Part shown: piece by piece, positions 18,799 to 28,455 of the stretch
Layout of the letters: each line of letters begins with the position of its first letter
Numbering within the stretch: position 1 is the stretch's first letter
NCBI RefSeq assembly: GCF_005960665.1
Contig: NZ_CP040676.1
Coordinates: 1,560,501-1,624,500 of the forward strand
Length of the DNA: 64,000 bases
Reading direction: 5' to 3'
From: Exiguobacterium mexicanum
GTDB lineage: Bacteria; Bacillota; Bacilli; Exiguobacteriales; Exiguobacteriaceae
The notes under the pieces: model-generated
Seen by the model: the letters and a program-made list of their open reading frames with translations, nothing else
The model's database searches: none
What the model was told of the DNA's origin: nothing
Made by a program: the position numbers and the translations under genes

Positions 18799-19248
18799 TC
18801 ACTGTATGATTTTCTTCGTCATATAGACTCGTTGGACCTCACCTGACTCCAACAGTCCGTTTAATTGTTTACGGAGCGACTGCTCAAATTTCTGCATGTC
18901 TTCCTTCGTCGTCAACTGGGCTTTCGTCATGCCGGCCAAATCACCAAGGATGACGTTATGCACTTGAAACTTGCGAAGTTCGAGATCTTCTTTCGTTTCA
19001 GCGGCATCGGTCACGATCGTGAACTGGACGTTGATGAAACGCTCATCTTGAATGTTCGTTGTCATGTCATCCGTCGTGAAGCTACGTTCGGCCAACTCTT
19101 CGGCGGTGACCGGTTTCGTTTTCGCCGTCACGTTGTCTCCGAACAAATATTTATAAGTCATGAATCCGGCCCCGCCCATGACGAGCAGGACGACTAGCAA
19201 GATGAGCACCATCTTCATGGCGCCACCTTTTTGTTTTTCTTCACTCAT
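18799..19248 (-). CDS. fliL: Flagellar basal body-associated protein FliL
   Basis: Membrane protein associated with the stator. The 149 residues start MSEEKQKGGAMKMVLILL, with one membrane helix (about 12-33) and a periplasmic stomatin-like domain containing FINVQFTIVTDAAETKEDLE. The start overlaps the flbD end by eight bases; an upstream extension of ten residues lacks a ribosome site. Confidence 0.93.
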   Translation of the reverse strand: MSEEKQKGGAMKMVLILLVVLLVMGGAGFMTYKYLFGDNVTAKTKPVTAEELAERSFTTDDMTTNIQDERFINVQFTIVTDAAETKEDLELRKFQVHNVILGDLAGMTKAQLTTKEDMQKFEQSLRKQLNGLLESGEVQRVYMTKKIIQ

Positions 19249-19459
19249 CTTCTTCACCTCGTATGCCTGTCGTTCCAATCAGACCGATCGAGGCATAAAA
19301 TGCCGTCGTCCGGTCGATGATTTGTTGTTTCGTCTCGCTGACGATATACGTTTTTCCGTTATACAAGTGAATGATCGTATCCGGTTCGGCCTTGACCGTC
19401 TCGATGAACAAGGCGTTCAATACGAGTTCTTCACCCCGGAGTGTCGTGACGCGAATCAT
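19241..19459 (-). CDS. FlbD/SwrD family protein
   Basis: A 72-residue FlbD-family protein beginning MIRVTTLRGEELVLNALFIE, with the typical VETVKAEPDT-like segment and a NGKTYIVSET turn. The B. subtilis homologue SwrD (YlzI) raises stator-related motor power for swarming; role here is by homology. It starts one base after the hook gene and overlaps fliL, so all three are coupled. Confidence 0.88.
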   Translation of the reverse strand: MIRVTTLRGEELVLNALFIETVKAEPDTIIHLYNGKTYIVSETKQQIIDRTTAFYASIGLIGTTGIRGEEDE

Positions 19460-20250
19460 CAGCGTTTCAAGTTGACGAGTTCTTGGAGGATCTCGTCCGA
19501 TGTTGTGATGATACGAGTGTTCGCTTGGAAACCACGTTGAGCGACAATCATTTCTGTGAACTCTTCCGACAAGTCGACGTTCGACATCTCGAGCGCGCCC
19601 GAGACGAGTTCTCCACGTCCATCTTGTCCAGGGATGCCGATGTTCGGTTCACCTGAGTTTTGCGATTGAATGAAGTTGTTTGCTCCGACTTTCGAGAGTC
19701 CGGCATTGTTGGCGAACGTGACGACTTGGATTTGACCGACGACCGTCGATTCCCCGGCATTGTTCACGTAGCTGACTTGTCCGTCTTTACCAATCGAGAG
19801 TGACTTCGCACCGGCTGGGATGTTGAGGCGGTCACCCGTCGTACTGAGGACGTAGGCTCCATCTCCATTGACGAGGTCGCCCGTGTTATCTGTATAGAAG
19901 TTACCGGCCCGTGTGTATTGCGTTTGACCGTTCACATCCAAGGCGAAGAATCCTTCTCCTGAGATCCCGACGTCAAGTGCTCGCCCTGAGTTTTGCATGG
20001 CTCCTTGGTTATAGACGTTGTCGACGGTCGCCATCGTGCCCCCGAGACCGACTTCTTTCGGGTTGACCCCGCCGCTGACTCCGTTCGCCGCGGTCGCACT
20101 ACCGACTTGCTGACTGACGAGGTCCTTGAACGTGACCCGACCTTTTTTATAGCCGAACGTGTTGACGTTGGCGATGTTGTTCCCGACGACGTCAAGCTTG
20201 GATTGGAAGTTCTTTAAACCACTGATTCCTGAGTACATTGCTCTTAACAT
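19459..20250 (-). CDS. flgE: Flagellar hook protein FlgE (short Bacillus type)
   Basis: Forms the universal-joint hook outside the cell. The 263 residues carry the N-terminal flagellar rod/hook signature SGISGLKNFQSKLDVVGNNI and the C-terminal EFTEMIVAQRGFQANTRIIT. The short middle domain matches the 264-residue B. subtilis hook protein, once called FlgG. Its position after flgD supports hook rather than distal rod protein. Confidence 0.92.
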   Translation of the reverse strand: MLRAMYSGISGLKNFQSKLDVVGNNIANVNTFGYKKGRVTFKDLVSQQVGSATAANGVSGGVNPKEVGLGGTMATVDNVYNQGAMQNSGRALDVGISGEGFFALDVNGQTQYTRAGNFYTDNTGDLVNGDGAYVLSTTGDRLNIPAGAKSLSIGKDGQVSYVNNAGESTVVGQIQVVTFANNAGLSKVGANNFIQSQNSGEPNIGIPGQDGRGELVSGALEMSNVDLSEEFTEMIVAQRGFQANTRIITTSDEILQELVNLKR

Positions 20251-20261
20251 GATGAATCCTC

Positions 20262-20693
20262 CTATGCTTGTTTGATGGAAGTGATGTTGTACACGTTGAC
20301 GGACGTTCCGTCTTCAAGGTCGGCCACATAGCCGGCTTCGGTCTTCGAAATCGAGAGAACACGTCCCGAGCCTTTAATCGTCTCGGTTTCCGTTTCGTTT
20401 GTATAAGCGACCGTTTGCCCGATCATATTGCTGAACTCCGAAATCGAAGCCATTTGCCGATCGACAAGGGCCGAATCGAGTTGTTTCGAAATCGTCTGCA
20501 TCTGTTCGAGAGAAGAGAACTGGGCCATCTGGGAGATGAACTCACGGTCTTCCATCGGTGACATCGGGTCTTGGTTGGCGAGTTGCGCGAGCAACAGCTT
20601 CAAAAACATGCTCTGATCATATTGGTTCGTTGCTTTCGGCATCGATTGATCCGGTAACGTATAGTCACTCGTCTTCGGCTGGATGGTCGTCAT
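20262..20693 (-). CDS. flgD: Flagellar hook cap/assembly protein FlgD
   Basis: Scaffold that caps the growing hook. The 143-residue short form has the N-terminal signature [20 protein letters not shown] followed by [18 protein letters not shown] small C-terminal domain of about 60 residues includes [11 protein letters not shown]. It overlaps the fliK end by about 29 bases. Confidence 0.95.
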   Translation of the reverse strand: MTTIQPKTSDYTLPDQSMPKATNQYDQSMFLKLLLAQLANQDPMSPMEDREFISQMAQFSSLEQMQTISKQLDSALVDRQMASISEFSNMIGQTVAYTNETETETIKGSGRVLSISKTEAGYVADLEDGTSVNVYNITSIKQA

Positions 20694-21720
20694 CTTCTGG
20701 TTCTCCTTTCGGTTGTTCCTGCTGTTCCGGTTCCGGTTGGTCGAACTCGTTGAATCCGGACCCTTTCGTCTCGAGCGCCTGTTGGGTCAAGTTGATCTCG
20801 ACACGGACGTTTTGCGTCAGCGGTTGAAGCGTCTGTTGCAACTGTTGGACCTGTGACTGAAGCAACTGCTTCGCTTCTTGGTTGCTCGCAAACAGTTTGA
20901 CGACGAGTTCCCCATTTTGACGTTCGAGTTTGACGACGAGCTCGCCTAACTGTTCAGGATAGAGGCGGACCGTGAACACTTTGGATCCGTCGGCTCCGCT
21001 CTTGAACGGTGCACGTTGCAAAGCGGCTTCGATTCGGGCCTGCAAATTCTCCGGCAGTGAACCTTTCGAGGCATACATAACCATTTCCGAATCAATTTGC
21101 GGTTTCGACCAGGTCATCCCTTTGGGCATCCATTCGGTCTCTTTTACCGAGGGTTGCAATTGCGCAACTTGTGTTTCGGTTTTAGTAAGTCCGGGTATAG
21201 ACTTAGGGGTCTGTCCGAGCGTCCCTTTAAACTGCGCAACGACTTGTTGGATGATGCGCACGTTCTCTTCCACTTGATCGGTCGGCACGGGTGTAACGAG
21301 TGCTTCCGTTTCCTTTTTCGTCAGCGTGAACGAGATTGTCGGCGCCGCCATTTGTCCAGCGAGGAGTGCGGGCGTCACGGCCGATGTCGTCTCAAGAGTT
21401 GCCGCTGACTGATCCGGGGCGACTTGATTTAAAATCCCAATATAAGCATCCATAAACTTTCGGTAAGCATCTGCCGGCAGTGATTTCAACCATTGCAGGC
21501 TGTCGGGCTGTTGGAGCCATTGCTCCAATCGGTTCGATACATTCTCGAGCGGAAGCGATTCCTCGTCTTCCGTGGCGACCGCCACCTCTGGAGATGGCGT
21601 CGAGGTCCCGAGCATCGCCGAGAGTAACTCCAAAAACTGTCCGGTCGGGGTCGCAGCCGCTTCCCCGCCTTTTTGGGTCGTCCCTTGTAGCGATTGGGCG
21701 AGTAAGGCGATATTCATCAT
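20665..21720 (-). CDS. fliK: Flagellar hook-length control protein FliK
   Basis: Secreted ruler that sets hook length and triggers FlhB switching. The protein has about 351 residues. A low-complexity N-terminal and middle part rich in Thr, Pro and Gln precedes a conserved C-terminal domain at about 265-330 ([20 protein letters not shown]). The tail is acidic and Gln/Glu-rich. The ATG at 21720 (or the next codon) follows AAAGGAGG with good spacing; the frame opens seven codons earlier at an ATG overlapping the upstream stop, but that has a poorer site. Confidence 0.9.
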   Translation of the reverse strand: MMNIALLAQSLQGTTQKGGEAAATPTGQFLELLSAMLGTSTPSPEVAVATEDEESLPLENVSNRLEQWLQQPDSLQWLKSLPADAYRKFMDAYIGILNQVAPDQSAATLETTSAVTPALLAGQMAAPTISFTLTKKETEALVTPVPTDQVEENVRIIQQVVAQFKGTLGQTPKSIPGLTKTETQVAQLQPSVKETEWMPKGMTWSKPQIDSEMVMYASKGSLPENLQARIEAALQRAPFKSGADGSKVFTVRLYPEQLGELVVKLERQNGELVVKLFASNQEAKQLLQSQVQQLQQTLQPLTQNVRVEINLTQQALETKGSGFNEFDQPEPEQQEQPKGEPEDDDHPAEDE

Positions 21721-21737
21721 CACGTCCTCCTTTCCTG

Positions 21738-22298
21738 TCATTGGAGCAACTGGGTCACGACGGCGGCCTGTTGGGCATCCATCCGTCCTAAAATGTCGGC
21801 TTGTTGCTTCGGTGACAATTCTTTCAATAAGTTGGCCACTTGCGGGCTTTCGAGTTCATTCATGATGGCAGCAGCTTGTTTCGCGGACATCTCTTCATAG
21901 ACGCGAGAGACGTCCGAGGTTTCTTCTTCCGCCGCACTTGCCGTCGCCAATTCCGCGACGAGCCGGTCACGCTCTTTGATCAACTTCGATACTTCCTCTT
22001 GGCGCGCCTTCACTTCGTTCGTCAACTCGACATTGTCCGCTCGAAGCTTCTCAATCTCGGCGTTCGCCACTTTCAAACGATTCGCGGTATCCGCGTCGAT
22101 TCCGGTCACATTCACGTCTGTCTTCACTTTTTCTTCCGGCTCTTGTTTCGCACCAATCTCTAGAAACGGGACCGATAACAACGGACGGTCCATCGCATAG
22201 TTCATGACGACGATCCCTCCAACGAGTAGAAAGATGGCCGGGACGAGAACGAGCGCGACCAGTAGCTGTCTTCCCCGCTTCGAGTTGTCTTTTTCCAT
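21738..22298 (-). CDS. MotE/YlxF-like membrane protein with MgtE N-terminal-like domain
   Basis: A 186-residue protein with an N-terminal membrane helix (about 12-33) and a long coiled coil (about 65-125). A C-terminal domain of the type AAAIMNELESPQVANLLKEL and DILGRMDAQQAAVVTQLLQ resembles the MgtE N-terminal domain found in MotE. The homologue YlxF lies at this place in B. subtilis. A chaperone role in rotor-stator or export assembly is inferred from the family. Confidence 0.8.
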   Translation of the reverse strand: MEKDNSKRGRQLLVALVLVPAIFLLVGGIVVMNYAMDRPLLSVPFLEIGAKQEPEEKVKTDVNVTGIDADTANRLKVANAEIEKLRADNVELTNEVKARQEEVSKLIKERDRLVAELATASAAEEETSDVSRVYEEMSAKQAAAIMNELESPQVANLLKELSPKQQADILGRMDAQQAAVVTQLLQ

Positions 22299-22302
22299 CG
22301 GT

Positions 22303-22737
22303 TTACTTCCCTTTCCCGTGATGAATCACTGCCAGCTCATCGATGAAATGTTGCTCGATGAGCTTCGTCGCAGCCACTTCATGTTGACTGACTTTTTCAT
22401 GCAGCGTTACATATTTCTTTTCCTCAACGACTTTTCCGAGCAAGCGCTCTTGTGACAGATGGTACCGATTGCGCGCCTGCTGGACGACGAGCTGTTGCGT
22501 CTCGATTTGACGTTTCAGCCGTTCGCGTGTCTGCTCACGATATTGCGACATGAGCAGGTCGATGACGCCATCCTGTTCATCTTGACTCTTCATGAGCGAC
22601 TCGTACGTCAACACGAGCCGATAGAGCGCCTCCATCTCCGTCTCGAACCGTGCTTTCTGTTGTCTCATCTCCGTCGCGGATTCTTCTTTCTCATGTTCCG
22701 CGATCGGCATGATGCGTTCTAACAATAGTCTGTTCAT
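22303..22737 (-). CDS. fliJ: Flagellar export chaperone FliJ
   Basis: Soluble coiled-coil protein that sits in the FliI ATPase ring and promotes export. The 144 residues are almost entirely helical and charged, with no globular domain, as expected. It starts inside the last codons of fliI (four-base overlap). Assignment relies on length, coiled-coil character and place between fliI and motE. Confidence 0.88.
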   Translation of the reverse strand: MNRLLLERIMPIAEHEKEESATEMRQQKARFETEMEALYRLVLTYESLMKSQDEQDGVIDLLMSQYREQTRERLKRQIETQQLVVQQARNRYHLSQERLLGKVVEEKKYVTLHEKVSQHEVAATKLIEQHFIDELAVIHHGKGK

Positions 22738-24053
22738 GGTTCACCTCGCACGATCTTGGCCAAACGTTCGAGCGATTGCTCGAGCGGGGCCTCTTCTTCG
22801 ATGGATTGCTTTAAAAAAGTCAATAACGCTGGGTATTGCTCAATCGCCGTATCGATTGCCGGGTTCGTCCCTTTTTTATAGGCCCCGATATTGATCAAGT
22901 CCTCGGCGTCCAAGTACGTCGCCAACCAGCCGCGGAACGTTTGGGCGGCCTCACGGTGTATCGGCCCCGCAATTTGGTTCATGACACGGCTAATCGACTT
23001 TAAGACGTGGATCGCGGGGAACTGGCCACGGTTCGCGAGCGAACGGTCCATGACGAAGTGGCCGTCCAGTATGCCTCGCACCGCATCTGCGATCGGTTCA
23101 TTCATATCATCCCCGTCGACAAGGACGGTGTAAAAAGCGGTGATCGAGCCCGTCACAGCGGTACCGCTTCGTTCCAACAGTTGCGGCAACATCGCGAACA
23201 CGGATGGGGTATACCCTTTTGACGTCGGAGGTTCACCGGTCGCAAGACCGATTTCCCGTTGCGCCATGGCAAAGCGGGTCACCGAGTCCATCATGAGGAC
23301 GACTTCCTTGCCTTGGTCCCGGAAGTATTCAGCGATGGCCGTCGCCGTATAAGCCCCTTTCAATCGGACGAGAGGCGGTTGGTCGCTCGTCGCCACGATG
23401 ACGACCGAGCGGGCCATCCCTTCTGGTCCGAGCTCTTTCTCGATGAACTCTTTCACTTCACGGCCACGTTCACCGATTAAAGCGATGACGTTTATGTCGG
23501 CCGATGAGCGTTTGGCGATCATCCCGAGCAGAGTCGACTTCCCGACTCCTGAACCCGCGAACAACCCGACCCGTTGCCCTTTACCGACCGTTAACAGACC
23601 GTCGATGACGCGGACGCCGGTCGACAAGACATCTAAAATCCGCGGTCGTTCGAGCGGGTTCGGTGGCTTCCGAAGGACATCGTAGCGTTTTCCCGGTGTG
23701 ACTGCTTCACCGGACAAGGGACGGCCGAGACCATCGAGCACTTGTCCGATCAGTTCGTCACCGACCGGGACTTGGAGCATCCGACCCGTCCCTTTGACCA
23801 TACAGCCCGGAGCGATTTGGGTCGTCTCCCCGTAAGGCATGAGGAGCACGCGGGCCTCATTGAATCCCACGACTTCCGCCTCGACATGTTGGCCGGACGG
23901 GAGTTCGATCAAACATCGTTCTCCGATAAAAGCGCTCGGCCCCGTCGATTCAATCATCAGTCCGACGACTCGACAGACCCGGCCGACTTTCCGGACGTAT
24001 TCGTCCTCGGCGGATGCCGTGATCGACTGAAGGACGTGGTCAATAAGCGCCAT
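22734..24053 (-). CDS. fliI: Flagellum-specific ATP synthase/export ATPase FliI
   Basis: Hexameric F1-like ATPase energising export. It has 439 residues from the ATG at 24053; the frame continues upstream into fliH without merit. The Walker A loop is AGSGVGKST at about 166-174, Walker B is VLMMDSVTRFA, and the T3S-type signature PSVFAMLPQLLERSG is intact. It overlaps fliH by 14 bases. Confidence 0.97.
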   Translation of the reverse strand: MALIDHVLQSITASAEDEYVRKVGRVCRVVGLMIESTGPSAFIGERCLIELPSGQHVEAEVVGFNEARVLLMPYGETTQIAPGCMVKGTGRMLQVPVGDELIGQVLDGLGRPLSGEAVTPGKRYDVLRKPPNPLERPRILDVLSTGVRVIDGLLTVGKGQRVGLFAGSGVGKSTLLGMIAKRSSADINVIALIGERGREVKEFIEKELGPEGMARSVVIVATSDQPPLVRLKGAYTATAIAEYFRDQGKEVVLMMDSVTRFAMAQREIGLATGEPPTSKGYTPSVFAMLPQLLERSGTAVTGSITAFYTVLVDGDDMNEPIADAVRGILDGHFVMDRSLANRGQFPAIHVLKSISRVMNQIAGPIHREAAQTFRGWLATYLDAEDLINIGAYKKGTNPAIDTAIEQYPALLTFLKQSIEEEAPLEQSLERLAKIVRGEP

Positions 24054-24762
24054 CGGCCAAAACCTCCTCGATTTTGGATTGGATGCGTTCAAAGCTGTAA
24101 GTCAAATCGAGTTCGTCACCGTGGTGCGGTGTCTCGATCCGGACGCTCGTCTCACTCAAACCGGCATCCGCCCGATATTTCAAAGGCGGACCGTCTGGTG
24201 TCGCCCACTCCGAATCGAAACGTTGAATCGAAGCGAGACGGGTCGGATGGACGTACACCGTCAACGACTCGGCATCGAGCTGACGGAGCAACTGTTCTCG
24301 AATCCGGTCGGCGAACAGCGCCTCATCTTTCCGGACAAGCTCTGTTGTGACGCGGGCGCTGACCTCGAGGGCGAGGGCGACGAGTTGTCGCTCCGCGTCC
24401 CGCCACTTCGTATCGAACAGTTGTTCAAGTTCGACGGCGATGGTGTTCAGCCGCGTCGTCAACTCGTCGTACTCCGCCTTGCCTTCCCGTCTACCGTGGT
24501 CAAATCCTGCGTCAAACCCTTCTTGTCGGGCTGACGTCAACACTTCCTCTCTCAGCACCGCGAGTTCCTGTTCCATCGAGGCACGGCGACTCTGAAGCGC
24601 TTCTTCGTCTAACCGGAGTTGTTCACGCTTTTGTTCCAACTGCTCATTTTCTTGGTCGTCATGCTCCACCGATACCGGCTCAAGAAACGGTTTCGAGTCG
24701 ATCCGTTGCGGTTCGAGCGGTGTCGCGTAATAGCGTTTAATCACGTTAGACAACGATGTCAT
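24040..24762 (-). CDS. fliH: Flagellar assembly protein FliH
   Basis: Regulator and peripheral stalk-like partner of FliI. The 240 residues have a long charged coiled coil (about 38-85) and a GxxxG-like stretch (GFDAGFDHGRREGKAEY), followed by a C-terminal helical FliH domain (about 110-235). It overlaps fliG by 17 bases. Confidence 0.93.
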   Translation of the reverse strand: MTSLSNVIKRYYATPLEPQRIDSKPFLEPVSVEHDDQENEQLEQKREQLRLDEEALQSRRASMEQELAVLREEVLTSARQEGFDAGFDHGRREGKAEYDELTTRLNTIAVELEQLFDTKWRDAERQLVALALEVSARVTTELVRKDEALFADRIREQLLRQLDAESLTVYVHPTRLASIQRFDSEWATPDGPPLKYRADAGLSETSVRIETPHHGDELDLTYSFERIQSKIEEVLADGAY

Positions 24763-25762
24763 CTCCTCCGCCGCGGCTGATCACGATCTCTCCGACGTCT
24801 TCTAAGCGACGGATGATGCCGACGATACGGCTTTGCGCTTCTTCGACGTCACGCAACCGGACAGGCCCCATGAATTCCATGTCTTCTTTGAACGTTTCGA
24901 CCATTCGCTGTGACATGTTTTTGAAGATGATCTGTTTGACTTCTTCGGACGACACTTTGAGGGCAAGCAATAGGTCGTCGTTTGCCACTTCGCGGATGAT
25001 TCGTTGAATCGCACGCGAATCGAGCGTGACGATATCTTCGAAGACGAACATCCGTTTTTTGATTTCCTCGGCCAGTTCCGGGTCTTCAATTTCAAGCGCA
25101 TCGAGGATGGTGCGCTCGGTCGTACGATCGACCCCGTTGAGCACTTCGACGACCGCTTCGATGCCACCAGACTGGGCGTAGTCTTGCATATCGGTCTGGG
25201 ACAAGTTTTTCTCGAGAATCTGTTCAATCTCGTGAATGACGTCTGGATTGAGTCGATCCATCGTCGCGATCCGCTTGGCGACTTCCGATTGAATTTCAGG
25301 CGGGAGTTCCGATAGGATTTGTCCCGACTTGACCGGTTCGAGATGCGCCAAGATCAAGGCGATCGTCTGCGGATGCTCGTTCTGGATGAAGTTGAGCAAC
25401 TGCTTCGGGTCGGCCTTACGGGCAAACTCGAACGGTCGAACTTGGAGCGTCGATGTGAGCCTATGGATGAGGGCCATCGCTTTCTCTTCTCCGACCGCTT
25501 TCTCGAGCACCGTTTTCGCAAACCCGATCCCGCCTTGCGTGATATAACTTTGTGCCATGGCGAGCTCGTGGAACTCGCCCATGATCGCTTCTTTTTGTTC
25601 GGACGATACTTTCTTCAAGGCCGAGATTTGTAACGTCAACTGTTCCATCTCTTCTTCCGACAGATGTTTGTAGACGTTCGCAGCCACCTCAGGTCCAAGC
25701 GAGATCATGAGCATGGCCGCTTTTTCCCGGTTCGCTTGTTTTGCGTAATTCACAGTACTCAC
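24746..25762 (-). CDS. fliG: Flagellar motor switch protein FliG
   Basis: Torque-generating rotor protein that joins FliF to the C-ring. The 338 residues contain the N-terminal FliF-binding domain, the middle EHPQTIALILAHLEP motif, and the C-terminal torque domain with IQRIIREVANDDLLLALKVS and the charged segment LRDVEEAQSRIVGIIRRLED. It overlaps fliF by four bases. Confidence 0.97.
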   Translation of the reverse strand: MSTVNYAKQANREKAAMLMISLGPEVAANVYKHLSEEEMEQLTLQISALKKVSSEQKEAIMGEFHELAMAQSYITQGGIGFAKTVLEKAVGEEKAMALIHRLTSTLQVRPFEFARKADPKQLLNFIQNEHPQTIALILAHLEPVKSGQILSELPPEIQSEVAKRIATMDRLNPDVIHEIEQILEKNLSQTDMQDYAQSGGIEAVVEVLNGVDRTTERTILDALEIEDPELAEEIKKRMFVFEDIVTLDSRAIQRIIREVANDDLLLALKVSSEEVKQIIFKNMSQRMVETFKEDMEFMGPVRLRDVEEAQSRIVGIIRRLEDVGEIVISRGGGDDIVV

Positions 25763-27327
25763 TCCTCAGACATCCAAGTACGGAGAAGTTTGGCGAACTC
25801 TTCAGGATTGCTCTCTGCCAATTTCTCCAACTGTTTCTTCTTGACGGCCCCTTCGCCTCGTTCTTCAAGGTCGAGGTCCGGTACTTCGTCTTCATATGGA
25901 ACTTCCCATTCGTTCGACTCGGCAATCGGTTCACGTTTGCGTTTACGCAGCGCGAAGAACAAGAGCGCGAGCAAGACGACGGCCCCTGCTGCTGCCGCAT
26001 ACATCCACCACTGGGTAGGTTGTTCGACCGCAGCCGCTTCTTCCGTCTCAGCGAATGGACGCGATACGACGACGACTTTCTGTTCAAGTTCCGCCTCTGT
26101 GAGCGCCTCGCCGGTCTTGGCGAGTGACGTCCGGATAATCGAGTACATCATCGTCTCGAGGTCACCTTCGAGTTGTGGGTCAATCGTCGTCGCCCCGTTC
26201 GGCGGTTCGACGATCAATTGAACACCGAGATCACGAATCGAGTACGGTGCGTTTTGAATCTGTTTCGTGATGCGGTTGACTTCATAATTGATGATTTCAT
26301 GATTCTTTTCGCTCTCTTCTTCCCCGGTGCCGGTGGCGGCCGGGAAATTGACCGTGTCATTCTCGGCCGTGCCCGCCGCGGTCGCCGCGCCGGTACCGCC
26401 GGTGTACGCTTCGGCGATTCGTTCGGCCGATGTGACGATCCCTTCCATGCTGTCCTCGTTGACAGGTGTCACGAGGTTCTGCTCTTCTGCCGCTTGCGTC
26501 GTGTCGATATCGGCCGTAACCGAGACGAGGACGCTCCGCTCTCCTAAGAGGACGGAAAGCATCTGTTGAATCTGTTGACGGACATCTTTCTCAACTTGAC
26601 GCTTCAAGACGAGCGGATCGGTGGATGATCCTCCTGCCGTCGTCGTTTGGTCCAAATCGTAATACGTAAAATATTGGTCCATGACCGAGATGTTTTCTGG
26701 TTTCAAGTTCGGCACGCTCTTACTAATCAAATGGTAGAGCCCTTTGACCGTCGCCGGTTCAAGATTCGTACCTGCTCCTAAATTTAAGACAATCGACGCC
26801 GTCGGCTCGCCCTGGTCTTCCGCCAAGAAGACCGATTTCTCAGGAATCGAGATGATGACTTTCGCTTGGTTGATCCCTTCGATCTGTGTGATCAACCGTT
26901 CGAGCTCGGTCTGCATCGCACTCCGTTCGATGACGGCCATCTCGCGGTCGGTCGTTCCGAAACCGGCATTTTCACTGAAGAAACTGTAGTCGATTGCGCC
27001 TGACTTCGGGATGCCCGCTGCTGCGAGGCTGACTTTCAATTGATCGACCTGTTCGCTCGGTACGTATACACTCACGCCGTTCGATGTCGCTTTAATTTCG
27101 GCTTTCACACCGTCAGCCGTCAGCTTCTCCGTCACCTCGCCCGCTTCTTGGGCGGACAGGTTCGTATAAAGCGGAGCCATGTTCGGGCGCGACAGCCAGA
27201 CGGTCAAGACCACCGCGACGAGAAGTACGCCGGCGATGACGAGGCCCCAGAAGATTTTACGGTTCGTCTTTATCATTTGAAGGGAACCGGTCAGTGAACC
27301 GAATCGTTCTTTTAACTTTTCATTCAT
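25759..27327 (-). CDS. fliF: Flagellar MS-ring protein FliF
   Basis: Builds the MS ring around the export gate. The 522 residues include an N-terminal membrane helix (about 25-45), the ring-building motifs (SVYVPSEQVDQLKVSLAAAG, GIPKSG), a variable low-complexity linker near 290-340, a second membrane helix near 437-457, and an acidic FliG-binding C-terminus. Confidence 0.96.
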   Translation of the reverse strand: MNEKLKERFGSLTGSLQMIKTNRKIFWGLVIAGVLLVAVVLTVWLSRPNMAPLYTNLSAQEAGEVTEKLTADGVKAEIKATSNGVSVYVPSEQVDQLKVSLAAAGIPKSGAIDYSFFSENAGFGTTDREMAVIERSAMQTELERLITQIEGINQAKVIISIPEKSVFLAEDQGEPTASIVLNLGAGTNLEPATVKGLYHLISKSVPNLKPENISVMDQYFTYYDLDQTTTAGGSSTDPLVLKRQVEKDVRQQIQQMLSVLLGERSVLVSVTADIDTTQAAEEQNLVTPVNEDSMEGIVTSAERIAEAYTGGTGAATAAGTAENDTVNFPAATGTGEEESEKNHEIINYEVNRITKQIQNAPYSIRDLGVQLIVEPPNGATTIDPQLEGDLETMMYSIIRTSLAKTGEALTEAELEQKVVVVSRPFAETEEAAAVEQPTQWWMYAAAAGAVVLLALLFFALRKRKREPIAESNEWEVPYEDEVPDLDLEERGEGAVKKKQLEKLAESNPEEFAKLLRTWMSEE

Positions 27328-27348
27328 CGCAACTCGTCATCCTCTACA

Positions 27349-27633
27349 TTAAACTTGCATTCGCATCATTTCTTGATAGGCCTCGACCGCTTTGTTTCGC
27401 ACCTCAATGGCGAGTTGCATCGCAATCGACGACTCTTCACTTTGAATCATGACTTGATGTAAATCTGCTTTGCCGACAGCAAGGTCGGCCCGGGCTGAAC
27501 TCGTCGCTTGTTGGACATCGTTCAACGAGCGCATCGCCTCGTTCAAATACGTACCGAACTGAGACGGTGTCTCTTTTACCGTCGGCGTGACGGTCGGTTG
27601 TGTACCGATCAACTGTATCGGGTTAATTTGCAT
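27349..27633 (-). CDS. fliE: Flagellar MS-ring/rod adapter FliE
   Basis: Joins the MS ring and the proximal rod. It has 94 residues. The C-terminal half carries the family signature (GKADLHQVMIQSEESSIAMQ, then VRNKAVEAYQEMMRMQV). It follows flgC by 13 bases. Confidence 0.95.
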   Translation of the reverse strand: MQINPIQLIGTQPTVTPTVKETPSQFGTYLNEAMRSLNDVQQATSSARADLAVGKADLHQVMIQSEESSIAMQLAIEVRNKAVEAYQEMMRMQV

Positions 27634-27646
27634 CGTTTGTCACTCC

Positions 27647-28075
27647 TTATCCTTTACCGATTTCCATCGCTTTGACGAGCATCGCTTTCGTGGCGTTCAT
27701 TGCAGCGATGTTTGCCTCGTATGACCGGGTCGCCCCCATCAAATCGACCATTTCTTTCAACAGGTCGACGTTCGGCATTTGAACGTAGCCGCGGTCATCC
27801 GAATCTGGATGGCTCGGGTCATAGACGAGCTTATACGGGCTTTCATCTTCCATGATTTGTGATACTTCGACGCCGCCGCTGACGGCGGACAACTGTTGTC
27901 GAAACGGTGCTTCCTGCAAGACGGTCATTTTCCGCGTGTACGGTTGCCACTCTCCGTCGACGAGTTTGCCTCTTGTCGTCTGGGCGTTCGCGATGTTTGC
28001 GGATACCGTGTCCATCCGAAGCCGCTGTGACGTCAATGCCGTCGCCGAGATATGAAAACTATCAAACATCCCCAT
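27647..28075 (-). CDS. flgC: Flagellar proximal rod protein FlgC
   Basis: Rod subunit of 142 residues. The N-terminal signature SATALTSQRLRMDTVSANIA and the C-terminal MVDLMGATRSYEANIAAMNA are typical of rod proteins. It lies two bases after flgB. Confidence 0.96.
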   Translation of the reverse strand: MGMFDSFHISATALTSQRLRMDTVSANIANAQTTRGKLVDGEWQPYTRKMTVLQEAPFRQQLSAVSGGVEVSQIMEDESPYKLVYDPSHPDSDDRGYVQMPNVDLLKEMVDLMGATRSYEANIAAMNATKAMLVKAMEIGKG

Positions 28076-28077
28076 CG

Positions 28078-28455
28078 TTAACGTCCTCCTCTAATGACGG
28101 TCTTGAGTCCGCCGAGCCGGCGGTTCAATTGTTCCATCATCGCTTCGTATTGAAGTTGGTTCCGGGCCAACTCGCTCATTTCATAGTCGAGGTCGACGTT
28201 GTTCCCGTCACTTCGCATCGCTCCTCCGGCCCGGTCCGTGATTGTCGTTGCCGCTCGCTCGCTCGGACGTCCACCCGCCAATTTGAGACGCATCTCGTTG
28301 TTCAACGTCTGTTCGAACACGGCTTGTTTCGCCCGGAAGTTCGGGGTATCGATATTTGACAGGTTATGGCTGATGACCTTCTGATTTACGACCGAATGAT
28401 TGATCGCTTGCTTCATTAATTGATAGTCGGTGCCGATCCAATTCATGCGTTTCAC
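28078..28455 (-). CDS. flgB: Flagellar proximal rod protein FlgB, first gene of the fla/che operon
   Basis: Rod subunit and head of the operon. It has 125 residues if translation begins at the GTG at 28455; the ATG at 28446 (MNWIGTDYQLMKQA) is an alternative. The GGTGAAAG sequence upstream suits the GTG better. Signatures visible are VISHNLSNIDTPNFRAKQAV and LARNQLQYEAMMEQLNRRLG. The gene is separated from codY by an AT-rich region with the codY terminator. Confidence 0.94.
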   Translation of the reverse strand: MKRMNWIGTDYQLMKQAINHSVVNQKVISHNLSNIDTPNFRAKQAVFEQTLNNEMRLKLAGGRPSERAATTITDRAGGAMRSDGNNVDLDYEMSELARNQLQYEAMMEQLNRRLGGLKTVIRGGR